Source: Flavisolibacter sp.
GTDB lineage: Bacteria > Bacteroidota > Bacteroidia > Chitinophagales > Chitinophagaceae
Assembly: GCA_025936195.1 (NCBI GenBank)
Contig: JAICTW010000186.1
Location: forward strand, 1 to 6,102
Length of the DNA: 6,102 nt
Reading direction: 5' to 3'
Position numbers and translations under genes: made by a program. The notes below the pieces were generated by a model. It worked only from the letters and a program-made list of their open reading frames with translations, was not told the DNA's origin and did not search any database. Each line of letters starts with the position of its first letter. Position 1 is the first letter of the stretch. Positions 1-6,102 of the stretch are shown here, in pieces.

Positions 1-2
1 AA

Positions 3-851
3 AGTGTGGCTTCATCGGCCACTTCGGTATTGATCGGTTATGTTGCTGCCGGCACTTCCTCTATTCGCGTAGGCTCCGGCGGTGTCATGCTTCCCAATCA
101 TGCACCACTTATCATTGCCGAACAATTTGGAACCCTTGCTTCCATTTATCCCGGCCGTATTGATCTTGGACTTGGCCGTGCTCCCGGAACCGATCCACTG
201 ACTTCTTATGCATTACGCCGAAACCTGAAAGCTGATGTGGACGATTTTCCAAATGATGTGGCGGAACTGATTTCTTATCTCGGCCCCAGAGATCCGCAGG
301 CCCGAATACATGCTGTTCCCGGCGAAGGAACACAGGTGCCCGTTTGGTTGCTTGGCTCCAGTACGTACAGTGCACAACTGGCAGCACTTATGGGACTTCC
401 TTTTGCATTTGCTTCGCATTTTGCTCCCACTTATTTAATGGAAGCATTGCAGATTTATAAAGATCGGTTTCAACCTTCGCAGCAATTAGTACAACCTTAC
501 AGCATGGCCTGTGTAAATGTGATTGCAGCAGATACAGATGAAGAAGCTCATTATCTCGCCACCTCTTTGTATCAGATGGCATTGGGAATGTTACGCAATC
601 AGCGTAGACCTTTACCTCCGCCGGTTAATTCCATGGAAGGATTATGGAACGATGCTGAAAAAGCAGCACTTCATCACATGACGCAGTATGCTTTTATAGG
701 AAGTGCGGAAACGATAAAAAAAGAATTGCAATCTTTTTTAAAAACCACTGCAGTTAATGAGATCATGATCACCTCACATATTCATTCACTGCAAGCAAAA
801 ATGCATTGCTATGAATTAGTGGCGCCTCTTTTTAAAAGAAGAGAGGAATAA
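3..851 (+). CDS. YhbW-like luciferase-family flavin-dependent oxidoreductase (5' partial)
   Basis: Probable cytoplasmic FMN/F420-type monooxygenase of the bacterial luciferase-like (LLM class) superfamily; the substrate is unknown. The frame is open through the left edge, and the GTG at base 6 is an internal Val codon, not the start. The visible part begins at [14 protein letters not shown], which matches E. coli YhbW near residue 55 ([12 protein letters not shown]), so about 55 N-terminal residues lie outside; the family is about 335 residues long. Strong family motifs follow in order: [54 protein letters not shown] and [12 protein letters not shown], then a C-terminal [15 protein letters not shown] segment. 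These are recalled family similarities, not a search result. The frame is intact and ends in TAA. The next gene starts 123 bp downstream on the same strand, so co-transcription is possible but not shown. The family is sure; the physiological role is not. Confidence 0.93.
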   Translation, partial: SVASSATSVLIGYVAAGTSSIRVGSGGVMLPNHAPLIIAEQFGTLASIYPGRIDLGLGRAPGTDPLTSYALRRNLKADVDDFPNDVAELISYLGPRDPQARIHAVPGEGTQVPVWLLGSSTYSAQLAALMGLPFAFASHFAPTYLMEALQIYKDRFQPSQQLVQPYSMACVNVIAADTDEEAHYLATSLYQMALGMLRNQRRPLPPPVNSMEGLWNDAEKAALHHMTQYAFIGSAETIKKELQSFLKTTAVNEIMITSHIHSLQAKMHCYELVAPLFKRREE

Positions 852-968
852 AAGCTTTGTTCATCTTCAGTAATCGTTGGAAAATTGCTTTGATGTGTTT
901 TTGCGCATAGTATTAAGCAAAAATGTTTTTATAACAGACTAAGGATTTATTGAACCGAAAAGAATAAC

Positions 969-974
969 AAGGAG
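969..974 (+). promoter_or_regulatory. AAGGAG Shine-Dalgarno-like site with unusual spacing
   Basis: AAGGAG directly abuts the first ATG at 975. It lies 3 nt from the second ATG (978) and 18 nt from a third in-frame ATG (993). None of these spacings is the usual 5-9 nt, so the site does not decide the start. Bacteroidota generally depend little on Shine-Dalgarno pairing, so the match may be chance. Confidence 0.3.
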
Positions 975-3551
975 ATGATGTATTTTCCCTTCATGAAATG
1001 TTTGGGTAAGTCCGGTTTATTTTTTCTGATTGTTGCACTATCACAATTCAGTTTCGCACAAACAATAAAAATTGAAAAAGGCGTTTCTAAAGAGCTGGCT
1101 GATTACCGCCATAAAATTATTAGTAACGTTCATTATCAACTTAGCTTTCAAATATCATCCAACCGCACTGCTGCTATTGCAGCTTCCGAATCGCTTTCAT
1201 TCGATCTGCAGAAAGATAACGATCCATTGCAGTTGGACTTTAAGGAAACTAATGATCATTTGCTGCAATTAGTTGTCAATGGCAATTCCATCAAACCTGT
1301 ATTTCAGGATGAACATATTGTTGTTGATCCAAAATATTTAAAGGAGGGAAAAAACAAAATTGATATCGGATTCCGTGCTGGTGAACTTTCACTTAATAGA
1401 AATAACGATTATCTCTATACTTTACTCGTTCCCGATAGAGCAAGAACCCTGTTCCCCTGCTTTGATCAGCCAAATATCAAAGCAAGATTCCAATTATCAC
1501 TAACTGTTCCGAAAAACTGGCAAGTATTAAGCAATGCGCCTTTGCGTTCTGTATCAGACTCCGGCCAATTTGCAAACTATGTTTTTCATGAATCTGATCT
1601 TTTCAGCACTTATCTGTTTTCGTTTGTAGCAGGAAAATTTTCAGTGGCTGAAAAACAATCCGGCAATCACCTCATGCATTTTTATTTTCGGGAAACCGAC
1701 AGTTCCAAAATTACACTAAGCACGGATACTGTTTTCGACTGGCATCAAAAAGCAATTGATTTTTTAGAAGCGTACACACAAATTAAATTTCCATTTCAAA
1801 AACTGGACTTCGCTGCCATTCCCGATTTTCAATATGGCGGAATGGAACATGTTGGCGCTATTGATTACAAAGCCTCCACTCTGTTTTTAGATTCAGGCGC
1901 AACAAAGGACCAACAAAATGCTAGAAGCAATGTCATTGCCCATGAAACCACGCATATGTGGTTTGGTGACCTGGTTACCATGCAATGGTTCAGCGATGTG
2001 TGGATGAAGGAAGTGTTTGCCAATTTTATAGCAGATAAGATCACCGGTGCAGGCGGAACAGACAATTCTTATCAACTGAAATTTTTACTTACGCATATTC
2101 CAAGAGCCTATGCAGTTGACAGGACCGCAGGCGCCAATCCTATACGCCAGGATCTTCCCAACCTCAATCAGGCGGGCAGCTTGTACGGAGCTATCATTTA
2201 CGATAAAGCACCCGTAATGATGCGGCAATTGGAAAAGCTTATGGGTGCTGATGCATTTAGAGATGGCTTAAGAGAATACCTCAAAAAATACCGCTACAAC
2301 AATGCTTCCTGGCCCGAGCTGATCTCCATACTGGATAAAAGAACTCCTGTGGATTTGCAGGCATGGAACAAAGCCTGGGTAAATACACCGGGAAGGCCTG
2401 TTATCAATTATATACTTCAACAAAAAAATGGTACGATCACTCAATTGGTCATTACACAAAAAGGAGAACGCACAAGCAATTATGTGCTTCCGCAGTTTTT
2501 TAAAATTGCACTGGTATATGCTGACCGTGTTGAAGAACTACCTGTGCAAATGAATCAGCAAAAGTTAGAAGTAAAAGAAGCGAAAGGAAAGAAAACACCG
2601 TTGTATATTTTGTTCAATTCATCGGGAGAAGGTTATGGTTTGTTTCCCTTTGATAGAAACACAAACGCAATTGAAGAATTGCAAAACCCGGTGATGAGAG
2701 CTTCTGCTTTTATCAACCTGTATGAAAACATGTTGAGCGGACAGGTAATCAAACCACAGGAACTTTTGTTTCGAAGTCTTGATGCTCTTGCTGAGGAGCC
2801 GGATGAATTGATCAGCAGTTTACTGGCCGGTTATGTATCCGATATTTACTGGCGCCTGATCACAACGCAAACACGCAATGCTATTGCAGAAGAAATTGAG
2901 AAAAACGTTTGGCAACTGATACAAAACAATTCTTCCGCAGGTAAAAAGAAGATCTTGTTTCGATGTTATCAGAGTATTGCACTAAGCAAATCTGCTCTTG
3001 ATACACTCTACCAGATCTGGAAAACACAAACACCGCCTGAAGGTGTAAAATTATCGCAGGATGAATATACTTCGCTGGCATTGAACCTGGCATTCAAGGA
3101 GTATCCTGATGAAACAATTTTAGATACGCAACTGGGCAGGCTTAACAATGCTGACCGAAAACAAAGACTTGAATTTTTAATGCCAGCCGTATCAAAAGAG
3201 GTGAAAGTGAGAGATGCCTTTTTTGAATCTTTGAAAGATATAAATATTCGTAAGAAAGAAGCATGGGTAGCCGATGCGCTTAGTTATTTGCATCACCCCC
3301 TGAGAGCTGGAACCTCCATCAGGTATTTAAAACAAAGTTTGGAAATGCTGGAAGAGATACAACGCACCAATGATATTTTTTTTCCCGGCACCTGGCTCAA
3401 TGCAAGTTTTGGTTCTTATCAAACCAAAGAAGCTGCAAATATTGTAAGGGAGTTTTTACAATCGCATCCGCATTACAATCCACAGTTAAAAATGAAAATT
3501 TTGCAGGCTGCAGATCCGGTGTTTCGAGCGGAAAAATTAGTAAGAGAGTAA
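975..3551 (+). CDS. Secreted M1 family zinc aminopeptidase
   Basis: Predicted to remove N-terminal residues from peptides in the periplasm or outside the cell. A signal peptide (basic KCLGKS, then a hydrophobic stretch, then SFA|Q) ends near residue 28. The N-terminal beta domain spans about residues 40-225. The catalytic domain, about 250-475, carries GGMEH at 288-292 (the exopeptidase motif, GAMEN in many relatives), zinc site HETTH at 323-327 with the third ligand E346 in WMKEVFANF (HExxH-18-E), and the likely transition-state Tyr409 in YDKAPVMM. A small beta domain (about 475-560) and an alpha-helical C-terminal part (about 570-858) follow. Length (858 aa) and architecture fit secreted Bacteroidota M1 peptidases, and nothing catalytic is missing. 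The start is uncertain: ATG at 975, 978 or 993. The 993 start gives the most typical signal peptide (MKCLGKSG...). The exact substrate range cannot be read from the sequence. Confidence 0.96.
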   Translation: MMYFPFMKCLGKSGLFFLIVALSQFSFAQTIKIEKGVSKELADYRHKIISNVHYQLSFQISSNRTAAIAASESLSFDLQKDNDPLQLDFKETNDHLLQLVVNGNSIKPVFQDEHIVVDPKYLKEGKNKIDIGFRAGELSLNRNNDYLYTLLVPDRARTLFPCFDQPNIKARFQLSLTVPKNWQVLSNAPLRSVSDSGQFANYVFHESDLFSTYLFSFVAGKFSVAEKQSGNHLMHFYFRETDSSKITLSTDTVFDWHQKAIDFLEAYTQIKFPFQKLDFAAIPDFQYGGMEHVGAIDYKASTLFLDSGATKDQQNARSNVIAHETTHMWFGDLVTMQWFSDVWMKEVFANFIADKITGAGGTDNSYQLKFLLTHIPRAYAVDRTAGANPIRQDLPNLNQAGSLYGAIIYDKAPVMMRQLEKLMGADAFRDGLREYLKKYRYNNASWPELISILDKRTPVDLQAWNKAWVNTPGRPVINYILQQKNGTITQLVITQKGERTSNYVLPQFFKIALVYADRVEELPVQMNQQKLEVKEAKGKKTPLYILFNSSGEGYGLFPFDRNTNAIEELQNPVMRASAFINLYENMLSGQVIKPQELLFRSLDALAEEPDELISSLLAGYVSDIYWRLITTQTRNAIAEEIEKNVWQLIQNNSSAGKKKILFRCYQSIALSKSALDTLYQIWKTQTPPEGVKLSQDEYTSLALNLAFKEYPDETILDTQLGRLNNADRKQRLEFLMPAVSKEVKVRDAFFESLKDINIRKKEAWVADALSYLHHPLRAGTSIRYLKQSLEMLEEIQRTNDIFFPGTWLNASFGSYQTKEAANIVREFLQSHPHYNPQLKMKILQAADPVFRAEKLVRE

Positions 3552-3623
3552 AACAATATTAATCAGTCAAAGAGATTGAAATTGAAGTTCGAAATCTTTT
3601 ATGCTTGCAATCGAATATTGTTT
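3551..3623. repeat. 10-bp inverted repeat between convergent genes
   Basis: AAACAATATT at 3551-3560 is the exact reverse complement of AATATTGTTT at 3614-3623, with 53 bases between. The left arm begins on the last base of the aminopeptidase stop codon. The position between convergent genes would suit a bidirectional terminator, but the arms are purely AT-rich apart from one GC pair and the loop is long. It could equally be chance in AT-rich DNA. The rest of 3552-3709 shows no convincing gene. Confidence 0.3.
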
Positions 3624-3709
3624 GATGAAGAGATGATGGAAAAAATAAGTTAGGCGTTATATTCCAGCAGGAGAGAGATTCTTCGGCAAATAAATAATTT
3701 TGCTTTACG

Positions 3710-4069
3710 TTAGTTCCTCCTGAAAGTATACTTATAAATGCCGTCTGATTTAATCAGATATAGAGTATCACCATTAACCTTTTTGAAAACGCTGTCGCCA
3801 GGTTCAGCCAACTGAATAAATAAATTATCACCATTTAACTTCCTATCAACTTTAGGAGAAAAAACAAACCTATTATTGTTGTTTTTTAATTTAAATGCTA
3901 TTTCATGAAAAGCATATTCAGTACTTTCTATTCTTCCTTTAATTTCAGTTTGTTTGAAGATATTATGCTCTTTTTTTAGCTTTTCATTCATCAACAGACT
4001 TCCAACATACCACGCTAAAAGAAAAATTATTCCGAAAACTATCAATCTACTTTTTGCTTTATTGTTCAT
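3710..4069 (-). CDS. Small single-pass membrane protein of unknown function
   Basis: I do not recognise a named family. The 119-residue product has a basic N-terminus (MNNKAKSR), one hydrophobic segment at about residues 9-27 (LIVFGIIFLLAWYVGSLL) and no lipobox or clear signal-peptidase site, so it is probably anchored N-in with residues 30-119 outside the cytoplasm. That part looks beta-rich, with alternating polar and hydrophobic stretches (KGRIESTEYAFHEIAFKL, NRFVFSPKV, DTLYLIKSDGIYKY) and a GDSVFKKVNGDTLYL segment. I recall GDSxxKKxxxDTLY-like tails in small uncharacterised Bacteroidota proteins, but this is memory only. The stop is TAA. The leader has no strong ribosome site (TAAAG before ATG). 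It lies 69 bp downstream of the thioredoxin-like gene on the same strand. GC is about 28% by hand count against about 40% in its neighbours, which may point to separate origin or weak constraint. It looks like a real gene because of the coherent membrane-anchor architecture. Confidence 0.72.
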   Translation of the reverse strand: MNNKAKSRLIVFGIIFLLAWYVGSLLMNEKLKKEHNIFKQTEIKGRIESTEYAFHEIAFKLKNNNNRFVFSPKVDRKLNGDNLFIQLAEPGDSVFKKVNGDTLYLIKSDGIYKYTFRRN

Positions 4070-4098
4070 CTTTATAAAAGTCGTATAACTCTATACTG

Positions 4099-4136
4099 TT
4101 TCCGACACCAACAAACTGAGTTCTTGTCGAAGGAAA
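4099..4136 (-). other. Intergenic hairpin, possible transcription or mRNA-processing element
   Basis: Between the thioredoxin-like gene and the small membrane-protein gene, CGACA (4103-4107) pairs with TGTCG (4125-4129). The helix can be extended outward by TTTC/GAAA pairs across a short bulge and inward by AAC/GTT. Neither side is followed by a clear T-run, so it is not a canonical intrinsic terminator. It may attenuate or separate expression of the downstream small gene, or be chance. Confidence 0.35.
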
Positions 4137-4138
4137 GC

Positions 4139-5401
4139 CTACCCTTCCAAAATCGAAATCATTGCTTCCAGTTCATTGATCAACTCGGCATCGGTATCAA
4201 ATCCGCTTGTCTTAAATCGCAGAACGCCATTTTGATCAATGATGTATTTTGTGGGAATGCCATCAGGCTTATAAGCAGAGATAATTTTATATTCTGAAGA
4301 ATTAGGCTTTGTTGGTTCGTCAATCAATACAGTAAAAGGATAGCTTCGCTTTTCGATAAAGTTTTTTACTCTGGGCAAAGGGTCTTTGTCTTTTTCCTCA
4401 ACAGCAATGAACAGGAAAGCCACTTCAGGATGTTTTTGAACCATTATCTGCATGGCCGGAAACGAAGCAATACAGGGGCGGCACCAGGTAGCCCACAAAT
4501 CTAAAACCACAACCTTACCGGCATAATCTGAAAGTTGCACCCGCCTTCCGTTGATGTCTTTTAAACTAAAACCCGGAGCTGTTTCATTCAGCATTTTTGT
4601 TTTTAATTCCTGCATCAATGAAGCCTGAACATTTTTTTGCAGGCTGTCCAAATAAACACCCAGGTTTTGATCGGTACCTTGTTCGGCAACATAAATGGAT
4701 TGCAGTTGTTCCATCATTCCTTTATCCAACTTTCCCATCCTTGCTCTTTTTAAAAGCAATTGTTTTGCTTCCTCTCTTTTTCCGGTAAGCGCCAGCAGTT
4801 TGGCATAGCGTTCCACCGAACCGGGAAGCCCTTCTTCGGGATCGCCTTCAAAAGCCATTCGTTGATACTTCAGAGCCTCATCATATTTTTTTAATGCAAA
4901 TAAGGATTGTGCATACGTATCATAGTAAGGATATTTTGCAAAATGCAGAAAGCGGTTCCAATCCTCTTTCGAAAAATCCTTTGGCCTTGCTGAGGTATCA
5001 TCCTTAAAAGAATCGTAAAGCGCTAATGTTCTTTTTGCAATGCGGTTAGCATAATCAGCATCCACATTTTCATTCAGCATTTGCGTTGCGGCGATGTTCA
5101 AAAAAGAAGTTTGATTGAACTTATTGCTGATAAGGCCAATGTAGTTTTCAAACTGCGGATAGTTACGATGCATGGCATAGTTGACTGCTACTGTACCATA
5201 CAATACATCAAAGGTTTCCGCATCTTTGGTTTTATTCAGTTGGTATTCTTTGATGATCCTGTTCATCATCAATACAGCTTTTTCCGGATCTTTCTCCTGT
5301 GTAAGATGGTGAAGGGCACTGTCCAACGCGGTTGTCTCCTGCGCCGGTGCATAAAAAGCTGCCAACAGAAAGGGAGCAAGGAATAAGAATTTCAGTTTCA
5401 T
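4139..5401 (-). CDS. Secreted TlpA/ResA-like thioredoxin-fold protein with helical N-terminal domain
   Basis: Predicted extracytoplasmic thiol-disulfide oxidoreductase, probably a reductant of disulfides in exported proteins; the partner is unknown. The signal peptide MKLKFLFLAPFLLAAFYAPA is followed by Gln21 (A-P-A|Q). Residues about 25-265 are mainly helical, with a TPR-like stretch at 160-190 (AQSLFALKKYDEALKYQRMA) and another helix pair near 197-220. The C-terminal thioredoxin domain (about 273-420) starts with the AlkC/TSA-Redoxin-like entry APGFSLKDINGRRVQLSDYAGK. It then has VVVLDLWATW, the active site WCRPC (Cys307 and Cys310), and the cis-proline loop GIPTKYIID (Pro383). Both catalytic cysteines are present and are the only cysteines in the protein. 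The TPR-like region plus TlpA domain is a common Bacteroidota layout. No Shine-Dalgarno sequence precedes the ATG; the start is supported by the signal peptide. It is divergent from the GAPDH-like gene and may be followed in the same transcript by the small membrane-protein gene. Confidence 0.94.
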   Translation of the reverse strand: MKLKFLFLAPFLLAAFYAPAQETTALDSALHHLTQEKDPEKAVLMMNRIIKEYQLNKTKDAETFDVLYGTVAVNYAMHRNYPQFENYIGLISNKFNQTSFLNIAATQMLNENVDADYANRIAKRTLALYDSFKDDTSARPKDFSKEDWNRFLHFAKYPYYDTYAQSLFALKKYDEALKYQRMAFEGDPEEGLPGSVERYAKLLALTGKREEAKQLLLKRARMGKLDKGMMEQLQSIYVAEQGTDQNLGVYLDSLQKNVQASLMQELKTKMLNETAPGFSLKDINGRRVQLSDYAGKVVVLDLWATWCRPCIASFPAMQIMVQKHPEVAFLFIAVEEKDKDPLPRVKNFIEKRSYPFTVLIDEPTKPNSSEYKIISAYKPDGIPTKYIIDQNGVLRFKTSGFDTDAELINELEAMISILEG

Positions 5402-5469
5402 AATTGATTATAAAGTTATTGAATTATGCCGCTGTGTTTATGCTAACAGGTTAACAGCAGATTACCATT

Positions 5470-5477
5470 TACCTTTG
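5470..5477 (+). promoter_or_regulatory. Candidate Bacteroidota -7 promoter element for the GAPDH-like gene
   Basis: TACCTTTG exactly fits the Bacteroidota -7 consensus TAnnTTTG and sits 35 bases before the ATG, giving a plausible short leader of about 29 nt. No good TTG/TTTG -33 element is found at the expected distance; the nearest is TTA at 5451-5453. The surrounding 5402-5512 gap also holds a tandem TAACAG (5444-5449 and 5452-5457), which could bind a regulator. For the opposite gene only a weak TAACTTTA match (5411-5418, minus strand) is seen, very close to its ATG. Confidence 0.4.
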
Positions 5478-5512
5478 CATCTTATTTTATTTTTTGTTTG
5501 AACTGATTAGCA

Positions 5513-6102
5513 ATGAAAATCGCAATTAATGGAATGGGAAGGATCGGAAGATTACTTTTCAGAAGACTTATAGATCATCCCGGAATAGAAATAGTGGCCG
5601 TCAACGATCTCATGGATCCTAACAATCTTGCTTACCTATTGCAATATGATTCTGTATATGGAAAGATGGATTATCAGGTAGCCTATCAACAGAAACTGAT
5701 CATAGAAAATAAAAAACAAATCGAATGTTTCAGAGAGGCTGATCCTTTAAAGCTGCCGTGGAAAAAATTAGATGTAGATGTTGTTTTGGAATGTACCGGA
5801 AAATTTACAACGGCACAGTCGGCATCACAACATCTGAATGCCGGCGCCAAAAAAGTGCTTTTGTCCACCACGGGTTCTGAAGATATTCCACTCATGATCT
5901 TCGGGCATAACCAACAGCCATTAACCAAAGAAACAACGATTATTTCTCCAGGTGGTTGCATGACCAACTGTTCCGTTCATTTAATTTACTTAATAAACTC
6001 CATCGGGATTGAATCGGTGCAGATCAATGTTATTCATTCCTATACTTCGCGGCAGGAATTGGTGGACGGACCGCACAAAGATTTCAGAAGAGGAAGAGCT
6101 GC
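5513..6102 (+). CDS. Glyceraldehyde-3-phosphate dehydrogenase-like protein with altered phosphate sites (3' partial)
   Basis: The 196 complete codons translate without a stop and run off the right edge; full GAPDH is about 335 residues. The Rossmann domain has INGMGRIGR at 5-13, the NAD-type acidic residue in VNDL (Asp32), YDSVYGK at 45-51, ECTGKFTTA at 93-101 and HLNAGAKKVLLS at 107-118. The catalytic segment reads SPGGCMTNCS at 145-154: Cys149 and the following TNC are kept, but the usual SNASCTTNC is changed to Pro146, Gly147, Gly148 and Met150. Catalytic His175 is present in IHSYTSRQ, where Arg180 replaces the usual Asp of HxYTxDQ. VDGPHKDFRRGRAA at 184-197 follows the family pattern. Family numbering places Ser148 and Thr150 in the inorganic-phosphate site and Asp181 near the substrate-phosphate site, so the usual glycolytic activity is doubtful. 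It may be a specialised paralog or a dehydrogenase for another aldehyde. The ATG is preceded by no Shine-Dalgarno sequence, as is common in this phylum. Confidence 0.9.
   Translation, partial: MKIAINGMGRIGRLLFRRLIDHPGIEIVAVNDLMDPNNLAYLLQYDSVYGKMDYQVAYQQKLIIENKKQIECFREADPLKLPWKKLDVDVVLECTGKFTTAQSASQHLNAGAKKVLLSTTGSEDIPLMIFGHNQQPLTKETTIISPGGCMTNCSVHLIYLINSIGIESVQINVIHSYTSRQELVDGPHKDFRRGRA

Noticed and set aside
6..8. GTG at base 6 as the true start of the luciferase-like gene
   Set aside because: The frame stays open to the left edge, and the residues match the interior of YhbW-like proteins, about 55 residues from the N-terminus.
825..846. CCTCT...AGAGG hairpin overlapping the end of the luciferase-like gene, considered as a terminator
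   Set aside because: Only a 5-bp stem, within the coding region, and no T-run follows it.
857..892. TTG (857) with TTGCTTTG (885-892) as a promoter for the aminopeptidase
   Set aside because: The second element misses one consensus base and the 25-nt spacing is too long; too weak to list as a feature.
3744..3758. TCTGATT-T-AATCAGA near-palindrome inside the small membrane-protein gene
   Set aside because: Short, AT-rich, within coding sequence near the 3' end, and not repeated in the window; chance is likely.
5081..5386. 101-codon open frame on the + strand opposite the thioredoxin-like gene
   Set aside because: It lies wholly antisense to a gene with a clear signal peptide and recognisable domain, and its product shows no coherent domain.
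5686..5967. 93-codon open frame on the - strand
   Set aside because: Antisense to the GAPDH-like gene, whose protein matches the family across the whole stretch; the frame is a shadow.

Overview
The window looks like an ordinary chromosomal segment of a member of the Bacteroidota, most likely Chitinophagaceae or a close relative. This is inferred from several things: moderate-to-low GC (hand counts of sample lines give about 40% in the larger genes), AT-rich leaders with little or no Shine-Dalgarno sequence, a TACCTTTG element fitting the Bacteroidota -7 consensus TAnnTTTG, two secreted proteins whose predicted mature ends start with Gln, and a TlpA-type thioredoxin with a long helical N-terminal region. 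No rRNA, tRNA, CRISPR array, insertion sequence or phage gene was seen.

Layout from left to right. (1) Bases 3-851, + strand: the C-terminal ~85% of a YhbW-like, luciferase-family flavin-dependent oxidoreductase, cut by the left edge. (2) Bases 975-3551, + strand: a complete secreted M1 zinc aminopeptidase with all catalytic residues recognisable. (3) Bases 3552-3709: a 158-bp AT-rich gap between convergent genes, holding a 10-bp inverted repeat. (4) Bases 3710-4069, - strand: a 119-residue single-pass membrane protein of unknown function, markedly AT-rich (about 28% GC by hand count). (5) Bases 4139-5401, - strand: a secreted TlpA/ResA-like thioredoxin-fold protein. The 69-bp gap between 4 and 5 can form a hairpin. 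(6) Bases 5402-5512: a divergent intergenic promoter region. (7) Bases 5513-6102, + strand: the first 196 codons of a glyceraldehyde-3-phosphate dehydrogenase-like protein, cut by the right edge.

The genes do not form one obvious pathway. The aminopeptidase and the TlpA-like protein act outside the cytoplasm (peptide trimming and thiol-disulfide chemistry). The luciferase-like oxidoreductase and the GAPDH-like protein are cytoplasmic redox enzymes. I found no convincing new multi-gene system. The points most worth following up are the GAPDH-like protein, which keeps the catalytic Cys and His but has lost several residues expected in the phosphate-binding sites, and the AT-rich small membrane-protein gene.
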